From Chlamydia trachomatis (GTDB taxonomy: Bacteria > Chlamydiota > Chlamydiia > Chlamydiales > Rhabdochlamydiaceae): a stretch of 40,304 nt of DNA. This document shows positions 33,474 through 40,304 of this stretch, piece after piece. The stretch covers positions 1-40,304 of the forward strand of contig CAMCLJ010000009.1 of the NCBI GenBank assembly GCA_945875745.1, in the 5' to 3' direction. How positions within the stretch are numbered: the stretch's first letter is position 1; every line of letters begins with the position of its first letter. The position numbers and the translations under genes were made by a program. The notes beneath the pieces are model-generated. The model made no database searches, was not told where the DNA came from, and saw only the letters and a program-made list of their open reading frames with translations.

Positions 33474-35243
33474 ATGTCCAAAAACTTTAAATACGACTGG
33501 AGCGATAGCAAAGTTATCGATGATGTCGACTTCCAAGAAGAAGATGCAAGCCAATTTAAAAAACTACTGAACCGCAAAGAAGACTCTGCCACAGAAGGCC
33601 CTGCTTCCTATATGAGCGCGGGACAGATTTTAAAAGGAAGAATTGTCGAAATCACTAAAGACTTCGTCGTAGTAGATGTTGGGCTTAAGTCTGAAGGTCT
33701 TATCCCTATCAACGAGTTTTCCGAGCCTGGAGAAATCGTATTAGGCATAGACGCAGAAGTGTTTCTTGATCAAACAGAAGGTGAAGACGGACAAATCGTT
33801 CTTTCTAGAGACAAAGCACGTCGCCAACGTCAATGGGAACATATCAGCACAAACTGCGCTGAAGGGTCAATGGTCAAAGGAAAAGTCATCCGTAAAGTCA
33901 AGGGTGGTCTTATGGTTGACATCGGTATGGAAGCATTCCTGCCGGGCTCTCAAATTGATAATAAACGAATCAAAAATCTCGATGAATATATTGGCCATAC
34001 TTACGACTTTAAAATCCTTAAGATCAACGGCGAGAGAAAAAATATCGTCGTATCTCGAAGAGAGTTGCTTGAAGAAGAGAGAATTTCTCGTAAAGCAGAA
34101 CTCCTTGGTAATATCAATGAAGGCGAGGTTCGTATTGGTGTTGTGAAAAACATCACAGATTTTGGTGTATTCCTTGATCTAGATGGAATTGACGGTCTTC
34201 TCCACATCACAGATATGACTTGGAAACGTATTAAGCACCCATCCGAAATGGTAACTATGGGTCAAGAAATAGAAGTGGTGATCCTGCATGTAGACAAAGA
34301 CAAGGGCAGAGTTGCTCTTGGCATGAAGCAAAAAGAGAATAATCCATGGGAAGAAATCGAGCAAAGATACCCTCTAGGCACAAAGGTCCGAGGTAAAATC
34401 GTGAACCTAGTTCCTTACGGTGCTTTTATAGAGATCGAACCAGGGATTGAAGGCCTTATCCACGTATCAGAAATGTCTTGGGTAAAAAATGTTACAGACC
34501 CTAATGAAGTAGTGAAAAAAGGGGATGAAGTTGAAGCTATTGTCCTATCGATTCAAAAAGAAGAAGGGAAAATCTCTTTAGGCATTAAGCAGACAGAGAA
34601 AAATCCTTGGGATGATGTGGAAAGAAAATACCCAATCGGTAGCAGCGTAGAAGCAGAAATCCGAAATCTCACTAATTATGGGGCATTTGTAGAACTCGAA
34701 CCTGGCATTGACGGACTTATTCACATCTCTGATTTGAGCTGGATTAAAAAAGTATCCCACCCTTCAGAAATACTGAAAAAAGGGGATAAAGTCGAAGCAA
34801 TCGTGCTTTCTGTCGATAAAGAAAGTAAAAAAATCACTCTTGGAGTCAAACAACTGAGCGACAATCCATGGGAATCTATTGAAAAAACTATGCCGGTCGG
34901 AACACTACTGACAGGGATTGTTTCTAAAATTACTGCATTTGGTGCTTTTGTTGAGCTCCCAAATGGAATTGAGGCTCTCGTTCATGTAACAGAACTTTCC
35001 GATCAACCCTTTGGCAAAGTCGAAGAAGTTGTAAATAAAGGAGATGAAATTACAGCGAAGGTGATTAAACTCGATCCTGAACATAAGAAGATTGCCTTAT
35101 CTATTAAAGAACATTTAGTGGATCAAAATAAATTCAGCAGAGATGACATCGTTGTTGGTGCATCTAAAGCAAAGACTTCAAGCAAAAAAAAGAAGTCTGA
35201 AACTCAAGAAGAAGAAGAAAACAACGAAGGAACTGAATCCTAA
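33474..35243 (+). CDS. rpsA: 30S ribosomal protein S1
   Basis: S1 binds mRNA to the 30S subunit. The 589 residues contain six S1 (OB-fold) repeats at about 50-115, 132-197, 214-284, 300-370, 387-457 and 474-542; repeats 3-5 are the most regular ([56 protein letters not shown]). The C-terminal tail is highly charged, [16 protein letters not shown]. The gene order rpsA-nusA-infB-rbfA-truB is that of Chlamydia. A 195-base gap with strong RNA structure separates it from nusA. Confidence 0.97.
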   Translation: MSKNFKYDWSDSKVIDDVDFQEEDASQFKKLLNRKEDSATEGPASYMSAGQILKGRIVEITKDFVVVDVGLKSEGLIPINEFSEPGEIVLGIDAEVFLDQTEGEDGQIVLSRDKARRQRQWEHISTNCAEGSMVKGKVIRKVKGGLMVDIGMEAFLPGSQIDNKRIKNLDEYIGHTYDFKILKINGERKNIVVSRRELLEEERISRKAELLGNINEGEVRIGVVKNITDFGVFLDLDGIDGLLHITDMTWKRIKHPSEMVTMGQEIEVVILHVDKDKGRVALGMKQKENNPWEEIEQRYPLGTKVRGKIVNLVPYGAFIEIEPGIEGLIHVSEMSWVKNVTDPNEVVKKGDEVEAIVLSIQKEEGKISLGIKQTEKNPWDDVERKYPIGSSVEAEIRNLTNYGAFVELEPGIDGLIHISDLSWIKKVSHPSEILKKGDKVEAIVLSVDKESKKITLGVKQLSDNPWESIEKTMPVGTLLTGIVSKITAFGAFVELPNGIEALVHVTELSDQPFGKVEEVVNKGDEITAKVIKLDPEHKKIALSIKEHLVDQNKFSRDDIVVGASKAKTSSKKKKSETQEEEENNEGTES

Positions 35244-35402
35244 AATGGCAATCGGCAATTAGGACTGGAAAGTTCCGTGCTTTGCCTACAGCTCTTGGTT
35301 ACCGAGAGCTGTAGAAATAAGAGGCAAAATGAAGGGGAATTTATTCCTTGCCATTTTGTCCTCTATCATTTTAAAAATTTAACGTCCTAACCTTATTAGG
35401 AC
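35242..35402 (+). promoter_or_regulatory. Candidate two-state RNA switch between rpsA and nusA
   Basis: Between rpsA and nusA the RNA can form several perfect stems. Hairpin 1: CTACAGCTCT (35286-35295) with AGAGCTGTAG (35305-35314), extendable to 13 pairs with a three-base loop. Hairpin 2: AGAGGCAAAATG (35320-35331) with CATTTTGTCCTCT (35352-35364), one bulge. Hairpin 3: GTCCTAA (35384-35390) with TTAGGAC (35396-35402), loop of five. Two of these compete with other exact pairings: AAAATGGCAA (35242-35251, overlapping the rpsA stop) with TTGCCATTTT (35348-35357), and a second TTAGGAC at 35259-35265 with GTCCTAA. Such exclusive pairings suggest attenuation or feedback by S1 or NusA. No long U-run is present, so a simple terminator is less likely. 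Confidence 0.45.
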
Positions 35403-35438
35403 AAATGAAGCTTAAAGCCGTATCTAGAGAGCTAGAAT

Positions 35439-36710
35439 ATGAATAAGGATTTACTCGCGATTTTCGAATACCTAGAGCGCGAAAAGGGAATTAAAAGAGA
35501 TATCATTATTAATGCTGTTGAAGAAGCCCTACGAGCTGCTGCTCGTAAAAGCGTGAAAGGATTTATCAATGTATCAGTAACAATGAATGCCAAAACTGGC
35601 AGCATTGACGTGGTAGCGCAAAAAGAAGTTGTTGATAAAGTAACCCTTCCTGAAGAAGAAATCTCTCTAGCTGACGCACAGCTCATTAACCCATACTGCG
35701 AAATTGGGCAATGGATTGACATTAATGTCACTCCAGCAGATTTTGGTCGTATTGCAGCACAAACTGCAAGACAAGTTATGTCTCAAAAAATCAAAAGCGC
35801 AGAACGGGATGTCATCTACGAAGAATACCGGCATAGAGCGGGTGAAATTATTTCTGGAACTGTAAAAAAAATGATTCGCGGAGCCACCTTAATTGTTGAT
35901 TTAGGGAAAGTTGAAGGCATTTTACCCGATCGCTTCTATCCGAAAACTGAAAAATACAATGTAGGCGAAAGAGTCCAAGCTTTGCTACTAGAAGTAAAAG
36001 ATACTGAAAATGGTGGTGCTGAGGTTATTCTCTCTCGTAGCCACCCAGAATTTGTAGAACAATTATTTAAAATGGAAGTTCCTGAACTAAATGATGGAAC
36101 AATAACCATAGAAAAAATTGTTAGAGAAGCAGGTTATCGAACGAAGATAGCTGTTAGCTCATCAGATCCTAAAGTAGATCCAGTTGGTGCTTGCGTTGGA
36201 GTCCGAGGAACTAGGGTTAAAAACATCATCCGAGAGCTGAATAATGAAAAAATAGATATTATGCCTTACTCTGATGACCCTCTCCAACTTTTACAAAATG
36301 CCCTCTCCCCTATTGAAATTAAAAAATACAGTCTCGATGAGGCAAGTAAATCGATTACACTTATTATCGATGATGAGAACTATCCAACTGTTCTGGGTAA
36401 AAGGGGTCTGAATATAAGACTCAACAGTGAACTAGTTGAAATGGATTTGCATTTACAAAAAATGAGTGATTATAAAGCTGCTATGCTTGCTGAACGAAGC
36501 CAGCTTGCCTCTTCCGATGATACAACTCTAGATGAATCACTGCAGATTGAAGGGGTTAATAGTCTTATCATTGCAAGCCTTACAGGCGCAGGGTATGATA
36601 CCCCGAGAAAGGTACTTAATTCTACACCCGAAGAACTATCTACCATTCCTGGAATTAGCGTTGAAATGGCGGATAAGATTTTAGATCAAATTAGAAAAAA
36701 AAGGATGTAA
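35439..36710 (+). CDS. nusA: Transcription termination/antitermination factor NusA
   Basis: NusA binds RNA polymerase and nascent RNA. The 423 residues follow the family order: N-terminal polymerase-binding domain (1-125, with AVEEALRAAARK), S1 domain (about 135-200, GTVKKMIRGATLIVDLGKVEGILPD), KH1 and KH2 (about 225-345, with DPVGACVGVRGTRVKNIIRELNNEKIDI and GKRGLNIRLNSELVEMD), and a short C-terminal helix-hairpin-helix region (TGAGYDTPRKVLNSTPEELS). The length is shorter than E. coli NusA, which has two acidic repeats at the end. It precedes infB by three bases, so the two are translationally linked. Confidence 0.97.
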   Translation: MNKDLLAIFEYLEREKGIKRDIIINAVEEALRAAARKSVKGFINVSVTMNAKTGSIDVVAQKEVVDKVTLPEEEISLADAQLINPYCEIGQWIDINVTPADFGRIAAQTARQVMSQKIKSAERDVIYEEYRHRAGEIISGTVKKMIRGATLIVDLGKVEGILPDRFYPKTEKYNVGERVQALLLEVKDTENGGAEVILSRSHPEFVEQLFKMEVPELNDGTITIEKIVREAGYRTKIAVSSSDPKVDPVGACVGVRGTRVKNIIRELNNEKIDIMPYSDDPLQLLQNALSPIEIKKYSLDEASKSITLIIDDENYPTVLGKRGLNIRLNSELVEMDLHLQKMSDYKAAMLAERSQLASSDDTTLDESLQIEGVNSLIIASLTGAGYDTPRKVLNSTPEELSTIPGISVEMADKILDQIRKKRM

Positions 36711-36713
36711 AAG

Positions 36714-39700
36714 TTGGCCAAAAACTTAAAACTAAATATCAAAAACGCACAACTTGCAGAAGCCTTAAAAATCAACCAAATCAAGAAACCTTCATCTGCT
36801 AAAACAGTTAAGAACGTCGAGAGGGAATCAGCTGAATCAGTCGAGGCAGCTACAAGTGCTCCTACGCCTACAGAATTAAGCCGTACAACTCCAATATCAG
36901 CACAAACGCCCCAACCGGTTGAAGGCTCTAATAAATTAGAATCACAAAAAACTGCTGCAGAAAATACATCTGCTACCCATTCAGTCAAGAGTTTCAGCAA
37001 GAATACCGAACCGAGCGATACATCGGAACAACCTCCTGTATCTCGGCCGGCTCCTCTACAGGAACCAAGAGCCTATCGCCCTCCTTCAGATAGGCCACAA
37101 TATCAACGAGATCCTAGCAGCGATACCCGGTACTCTCGTCCCTCATCTGACAGACCTACCTACCAGGGTGGTCAAGGTGGCGATACAAGATATTCTCGTC
37201 CCCCATCTGATAGACCTACCTACCAAGGTGGTCAAGGTGGTCAAGGTGGTCAAGGTGGCGATACAAGATACTCTCGTCCCCCATCTGATAGACCTACCTA
37301 CCAAGGTGGCGATACCCGATACTCTCGTCCCCCTTCGGACAGGCCTGGTTATCAGGGTGGTTTTAATGGAGAAACTCGATTTTCTCGTCCCCCATCCGAC
37401 AGACCTGGTTATCAAGGAGCTCAAGGTGGCGATACTCGATACTCTCGTCCCCCTTCGGACAGGCCTGGTTACCAGGGTGGTTTTAATGGAGAAACTCGAT
37501 TTTCTCGTCCCCCATCCGACAGACCTGGTTATCAAGGAGCTCAAGGTGGCTTTACCGGAGACACCCGATTTTCTCGTCCTCCATCCGATAGACCAGCTTA
37601 TCAGGGACCACGCCAAGGAGGAGGCCCAGGATCTTTTGGACCTAGAGCCCCTTTTCGTCGAGATGCCAGCGCAGCACCCGATGTAAAAAAAGCGTTTCCG
37701 AGCACAAAAGATCATCCTACCAGAGAAGCTCCTCCTGTGAAGAAATCTGGATTAGATGATGATAAATTTGCTCGCAAAGCACCAGCTGGTAAAGATGCAA
37801 AAGATGTGAAACTGACTAAAAAGATCGATATGAATCGCTCGTTTGATGCACGTGATCGATTAGGTCTTCGAACAAGTGATGAAGAAACCTGGAGAAAGAA
37901 AAAGCATTTTAAAATTAAAAGTCAGTCACAAGAAGAAGTGATTAGACCTAAAAATTTAAAAATTAGACTGCCGATTTCTGTAAAAGATTTAGCTACAGAA
38001 ATGAAATTAAAGTCATCCCAGCTTATCTCTAAACTGTTCATGCAGGGTGTGGCTATTACACTAAACGATTTATTAGATGATGCAACAACCCTCCAATTAC
38101 TTGGGCAAGAATTTGATTGCGATATCACAATTGACACAGCCGAAGAAAAAAGAATCCAAGTAACAGATAAAACGATTAAAGAAGAAATTAAAGAGTTACC
38201 AGAAGAACAGAAACATCTGCGCCCTCCTGTAGTGACTTTTATGGGCCACGTAGATCACGGCAAAACAAGTTTAATCGATGCGATTAGAAAGAGTAATCGT
38301 GTCGCAGGAGAAGCCGGTGCTATTACTCAACATATCGGTGCATTTAAATGCCATACTGCGATCGGTGATATCACTATCCTAGATACACCAGGTCACGAAG
38401 CTTTCTCTTCAATGAGAGCCAGAGGTGCTGATGTGACAGATATCGTTGTTTTAGTAGTAGCTGGTGATGAAGGGATTAAAACACAGACTATCGAAGCATT
38501 AAATCAGGCATTACAAGCTGGGGTACCTATTGTAGTGGCGATTAATAAATGTGATAAACCAAACTTTGATGCAGAGACAGTCTACCGTCAACTTGCTGAC
38601 CAAAACTTACTGCCAGAAGCATGGGGTGGTACGACAATTACCGTGAACTGCTCAGCTGTTGCAGGTACAGGGATTAAAGAACTTTTAGAAATGCTTGCAT
38701 TACAAGCAGAAGTATTAGAACTCAAAGCAAATCCAAGCTCTAGAGCTCGCGGTAGCGTTATCGAATCTGAAATGCATAAAGGAATGGGATCTGTAGCAAC
38801 TATTCTAGTCCAAAACGGTACTTTAAGAATTGGCGATGCTATTGTTTTCGGACAAAACTATGCCCGTATTAAAACGATGCAGGATGAATTCGGAAAAGAA
38901 CTGCAGGCAGCTCCACCTTCGACTCCTGTAAAAATTACAGGACTATCAGGTCTTCCTGAAGCTGGCAGTGAATTTATTGCGGTAAAAGATGAAAAAGAAG
39001 CTAGAGATATTTCTCAAAAAAGGACTGAGGGACATAAGCATTCGCTCTTGCAGCAGTCAAAAAGAGGATCTCTTGAAAATCTACTTCAACAAAAAGCAGA
39101 TAATGCCGAGAAAAAGATACTGAACGTTATTGTGAAAGCAGACGTACAAGGATCGCTTGAAGCTCTTAAGACGTCTCTGCTTAAAATCCCTTCAACTAAA
39201 GTAGGTATTTGCTTTTTATCTGAAGGTGTTGGAGAAGTATCAGAATCTGATATCCAATTTGCAGCTACCTCTAAAGCAACAATCATCGGCTTCCATACAA
39301 AAATTGAAAGTCATGCAGAAGGTTTAATTAAGCAGCTTAAGGTAAATGTTCGACTCCACGATATTATCTATCATGCAGTGGATGATATTAAAGATCTTAT
39401 GCTTAAACTGCTCGATAAGATTGCTCAAGAAAATGAAATCGGCAAAGCAGAAGTTAGAGCCGTCTTTAATTCTTCCCATCTCGGCAATATTGCAGGCTGT
39501 CAGGTGATTGAAGGCACAATTAAGCGTAACTGCGTCGTTAAGGTGATCCGTGGCAAAGAGGTTGTATGGAAGGGGGCAATTGCTTCTCTTAAACGAGTGA
39601 AAGAAGATGTAAGAGAGGTTTCCAAAGGGATTGAATGTGGTATCGTTCTTCAAAATTTCAACGAAATTCAGGAAGGAGATATAATCCACGCTATTGAGAT

Positions 39701-39728
39701 TACCTACTTAACTCAAGACCTTACCTAG
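36714..39728 (+). CDS. infB: Translation initiation factor IF-2 with expanded N-terminal repeats
   Basis: IF-2 recruits initiator tRNA and joins ribosomal subunits. At 1004 residues it has a long N-terminal part, then the IF2 N-domain (about 420-480, [20 protein letters not shown]), and the G domain: GHVDHGKTS (511-519), DTPGHEAF (557-564) and NKCD (613-616), then domains II-IV. Residues 121-297 consist of nine copies of a [14 protein letters not shown] unit, absent from most IF-2 proteins and certainly disordered. Start is a TTG at 36714 with AAGGA eight bases before it, overlapping the end of nusA. The next gene, rbfA, starts 11 bases after its stop. Confidence 0.97.
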   Translation: MAKNLKLNIKNAQLAEALKINQIKKPSSAKTVKNVERESAESVEAATSAPTPTELSRTTPISAQTPQPVEGSNKLESQKTAAENTSATHSVKSFSKNTEPSDTSEQPPVSRPAPLQEPRAYRPPSDRPQYQRDPSSDTRYSRPSSDRPTYQGGQGGDTRYSRPPSDRPTYQGGQGGQGGQGGDTRYSRPPSDRPTYQGGDTRYSRPPSDRPGYQGGFNGETRFSRPPSDRPGYQGAQGGDTRYSRPPSDRPGYQGGFNGETRFSRPPSDRPGYQGAQGGFTGDTRFSRPPSDRPAYQGPRQGGGPGSFGPRAPFRRDASAAPDVKKAFPSTKDHPTREAPPVKKSGLDDDKFARKAPAGKDAKDVKLTKKIDMNRSFDARDRLGLRTSDEETWRKKKHFKIKSQSQEEVIRPKNLKIRLPISVKDLATEMKLKSSQLISKLFMQGVAITLNDLLDDATTLQLLGQEFDCDITIDTAEEKRIQVTDKTIKEEIKELPEEQKHLRPPVVTFMGHVDHGKTSLIDAIRKSNRVAGEAGAITQHIGAFKCHTAIGDITILDTPGHEAFSSMRARGADVTDIVVLVVAGDEGIKTQTIEALNQALQAGVPIVVAINKCDKPNFDAETVYRQLADQNLLPEAWGGTTITVNCSAVAGTGIKELLEMLALQAEVLELKANPSSRARGSVIESEMHKGMGSVATILVQNGTLRIGDAIVFGQNYARIKTMQDEFGKELQAAPPSTPVKITGLSGLPEAGSEFIAVKDEKEARDISQKRTEGHKHSLLQQSKRGSLENLLQQKADNAEKKILNVIVKADVQGSLEALKTSLLKIPSTKVGICFLSEGVGEVSESDIQFAATSKATIIGFHTKIESHAEGLIKQLKVNVRLHDIIYHAVDDIKDLMLKLLDKIAQENEIGKAEVRAVFNSSHLGNIAGCQVIEGTIKRNCVVKVIRGKEVVWKGAIASLKRVKEDVREVSKGIECGIVLQNFNEIQEGDIIHAIEITYLTQDLT
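37074..37604 (+). repeat. Tandem repeat inside infB (nine YSRPPSDRP units)
   Basis: Nine in-frame units with core F/[12 protein letters not shown], separated by GG-rich spacers ([24 protein letters not shown]). At DNA level a 120-base period is seen: 37321-37430 and 37441-37550 differ at a single position over 110 bases, so this block duplicated recently. Within the earlier units, GGTGGTCAA steps (37221-37258) vary in number and are likely to vary between strains by slippage. All copies keep the frame. Confidence 0.9.
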
Positions 39729-39739
39729 GATAACATAAC

Positions 39740-40129
39740 ATGGCTAAAAAACGCGTTCAAAGGCTGAATTCTTTACTGAAAGAAGTGATTTCCGAAGTAG
39801 TCACACAAGATGTAAGAGATCCTCGCATGGCTCAGCTTGTAACGATCACTGAGGTAGATATTACAAGTGACTTGCATCACGCAAAAGTATTTATTAGTGT
39901 GATCGGCACACCCGAGCAAAAAGCACAAACCCTAGAAGCCCTGCAGTCTGCTGCAGGCTTTATCGCTGTGCATGCATCAAAAAAAGTTGTTATGCGTTTT
40001 TTCCCGAGCCTCTTGTTTAAACTCGATGACTCTGTAGCAAAACATATCCGCATAGAAACTCTTCTTGGAAAAATCAAACAAGAGCAGAGCGTTAGAGCGC
40101 CTGAAAATGATGAACCTAAGTCCCCTTAA
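39740..40129 (+). CDS. rbfA: Ribosome-binding factor A
   Basis: RbfA is a 30S maturation factor with a single KH-like domain. The 129-residue protein has the family start [20 protein letters not shown] (about 4-23), [19 protein letters not shown], and [12 protein letters not shown] with a C-terminal [13 protein letters not shown]-type strand. The charged tail ([17 protein letters not shown]) overlaps the truB start by about 20 bases. It sits between infB and truB in the standard order. Confidence 0.95.
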   Translation: MAKKRVQRLNSLLKEVISEVVTQDVRDPRMAQLVTITEVDITSDLHHAKVFISVIGTPEQKAQTLEALQSAAGFIAVHASKKVVMRFFPSLLFKLDDSVAKHIRIETLLGKIKQEQSVRAPENDEPKSP

Positions 40130-40304
40130 AGAACCATCTGGTATCTTACTCGTCAACAAGCCTAAAGGAAAAACATCCTTTAGTCTTGTTGCAATGCTGC
40201 GCAAAATCTATAAAGTAAAAAAAATTGGACATGCTGGAACTTTAGACCCTTTTGCAACTGGTGTGATGGTCCTACTTGTCGGAAAAACATATACTAGGCT
40301 CTCT
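40107..40304 (+). CDS. truB: tRNA pseudouridine-55 synthase TruB (partial, runs off the window)
   Basis: The first 66 residues of TruB are visible, cut by the window end. The catalytic aspartate lies in [20 protein letters not shown] and the family start [21 protein letters not shown] is complete. TruB makes pseudouridine 55 in the T loop of tRNAs. Two adjoining ATGs (40107, 40110) overlap the 3' end of rbfA; no strong ribosome-binding site is visible, pointing to coupled translation. It ends the rpsA-truB block. Confidence 0.95.
   Translation, partial: MMNLSPLKEPSGILLVNKPKGKTSFSLVAMLRKIYKVKKIGHAGTLDPFATGVMVLLVGKTYTRLS

Noticed and set aside
37074-37604. CRISPR-like array
   Set aside because: The repeated units are coding, in frame, of differing spacing and with spacers that are themselves repeated; no cas gene is nearby.
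37143-37715. Long open frames in other frames across the infB repeat (both strands)
   Set aside because: They follow from the repeat composition, which lacks stops in several frames, and lie inside the confirmed infB gene. Their products are low-complexity Arg/Ser/Thr or Val/Leu/Asp repeats.

Overview
The window looks like chromosomal DNA from an amoeba- or arthropod-associated member of the Chlamydiae (Parachlamydiales in the broad sense; family not resolvable here). Two gene orders support this. One is rpsA-nusA-infB-rbfA-truB at the right end. The other is rpe-(yvcK-HAD)-efp-accB-accC on the minus strand, which matches the chlamydial rpe-efp-accB-accC order with two genes inserted. The DNA is AT-rich. 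Many genes lack ATG starts, and accessory genes of unknown function alternate with housekeeping blocks.

Layout. 1-6 kb: an SDR-family protein with a changed active site, a DUF502 membrane protein, TrmO, two uncharacterised envelope proteins and a beta-carbonic anhydrase, mostly on the minus strand, plus a decayed repeat-protein remnant. 6-7 kb: a protein of unknown function whose N-terminus resembles a mitochondrial presequence. 7.2-11.2 kb: a structured RNA segment, the ABC-F ATPase Uup, then a four-gene operon holding three similar small two-helix membrane proteins and one unknown soluble protein. 11.3-14.9 kb: a tandem pair of ~575-residue paralogous membrane proteins. 15.2-15.5 kb: a short dapF-like remnant beside tRNA-Tyr and tRNA-Thr. 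15.7-22.5 kb: SulP transporter, SEC-C protein, TtcA-like tRNA thiolase, PutP, SurE, a lipoprotein, tRNA-Val and tRNA-Asp, and a YitT protein. 22.5-28.9 kb: one long minus-strand operon rpe-yvcK-HAD-efp-accB-accC-hpt-rfbA. 29.4-30.1 kb: a DUF4116-like protein with a strong mitochondrial-presequence-like N-terminus. 30.5-33.2 kb: a catalytic-domain-only aspartate kinase followed by a 644-residue protein of unknown function. 33.4-40.3 kb: the translation/transcription operon, with a candidate two-state RNA switch between rpsA and nusA and a nine-copy repeat in IF-2; truB runs off the end.

The housekeeping genes cover fatty-acid initiation (AccB/AccC), translation (S1, NusA, IF-2, RbfA, TruB, EF-P, Uup, TrmO, TtcA), purine salvage (Hpt) and uptake (PutP, SulP). 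This fits an intracellular bacterium that imports much but keeps more biosynthesis than the animal-pathogenic Chlamydia. The best leads for new biology are the two proteins with mitochondrial-targeting-like N-termini (6215-7000 and 29366-30088), the 9.4-11.2 kb small-membrane-protein operon, and the rpsA/nusA intergenic RNA with mutually exclusive perfect pairings.
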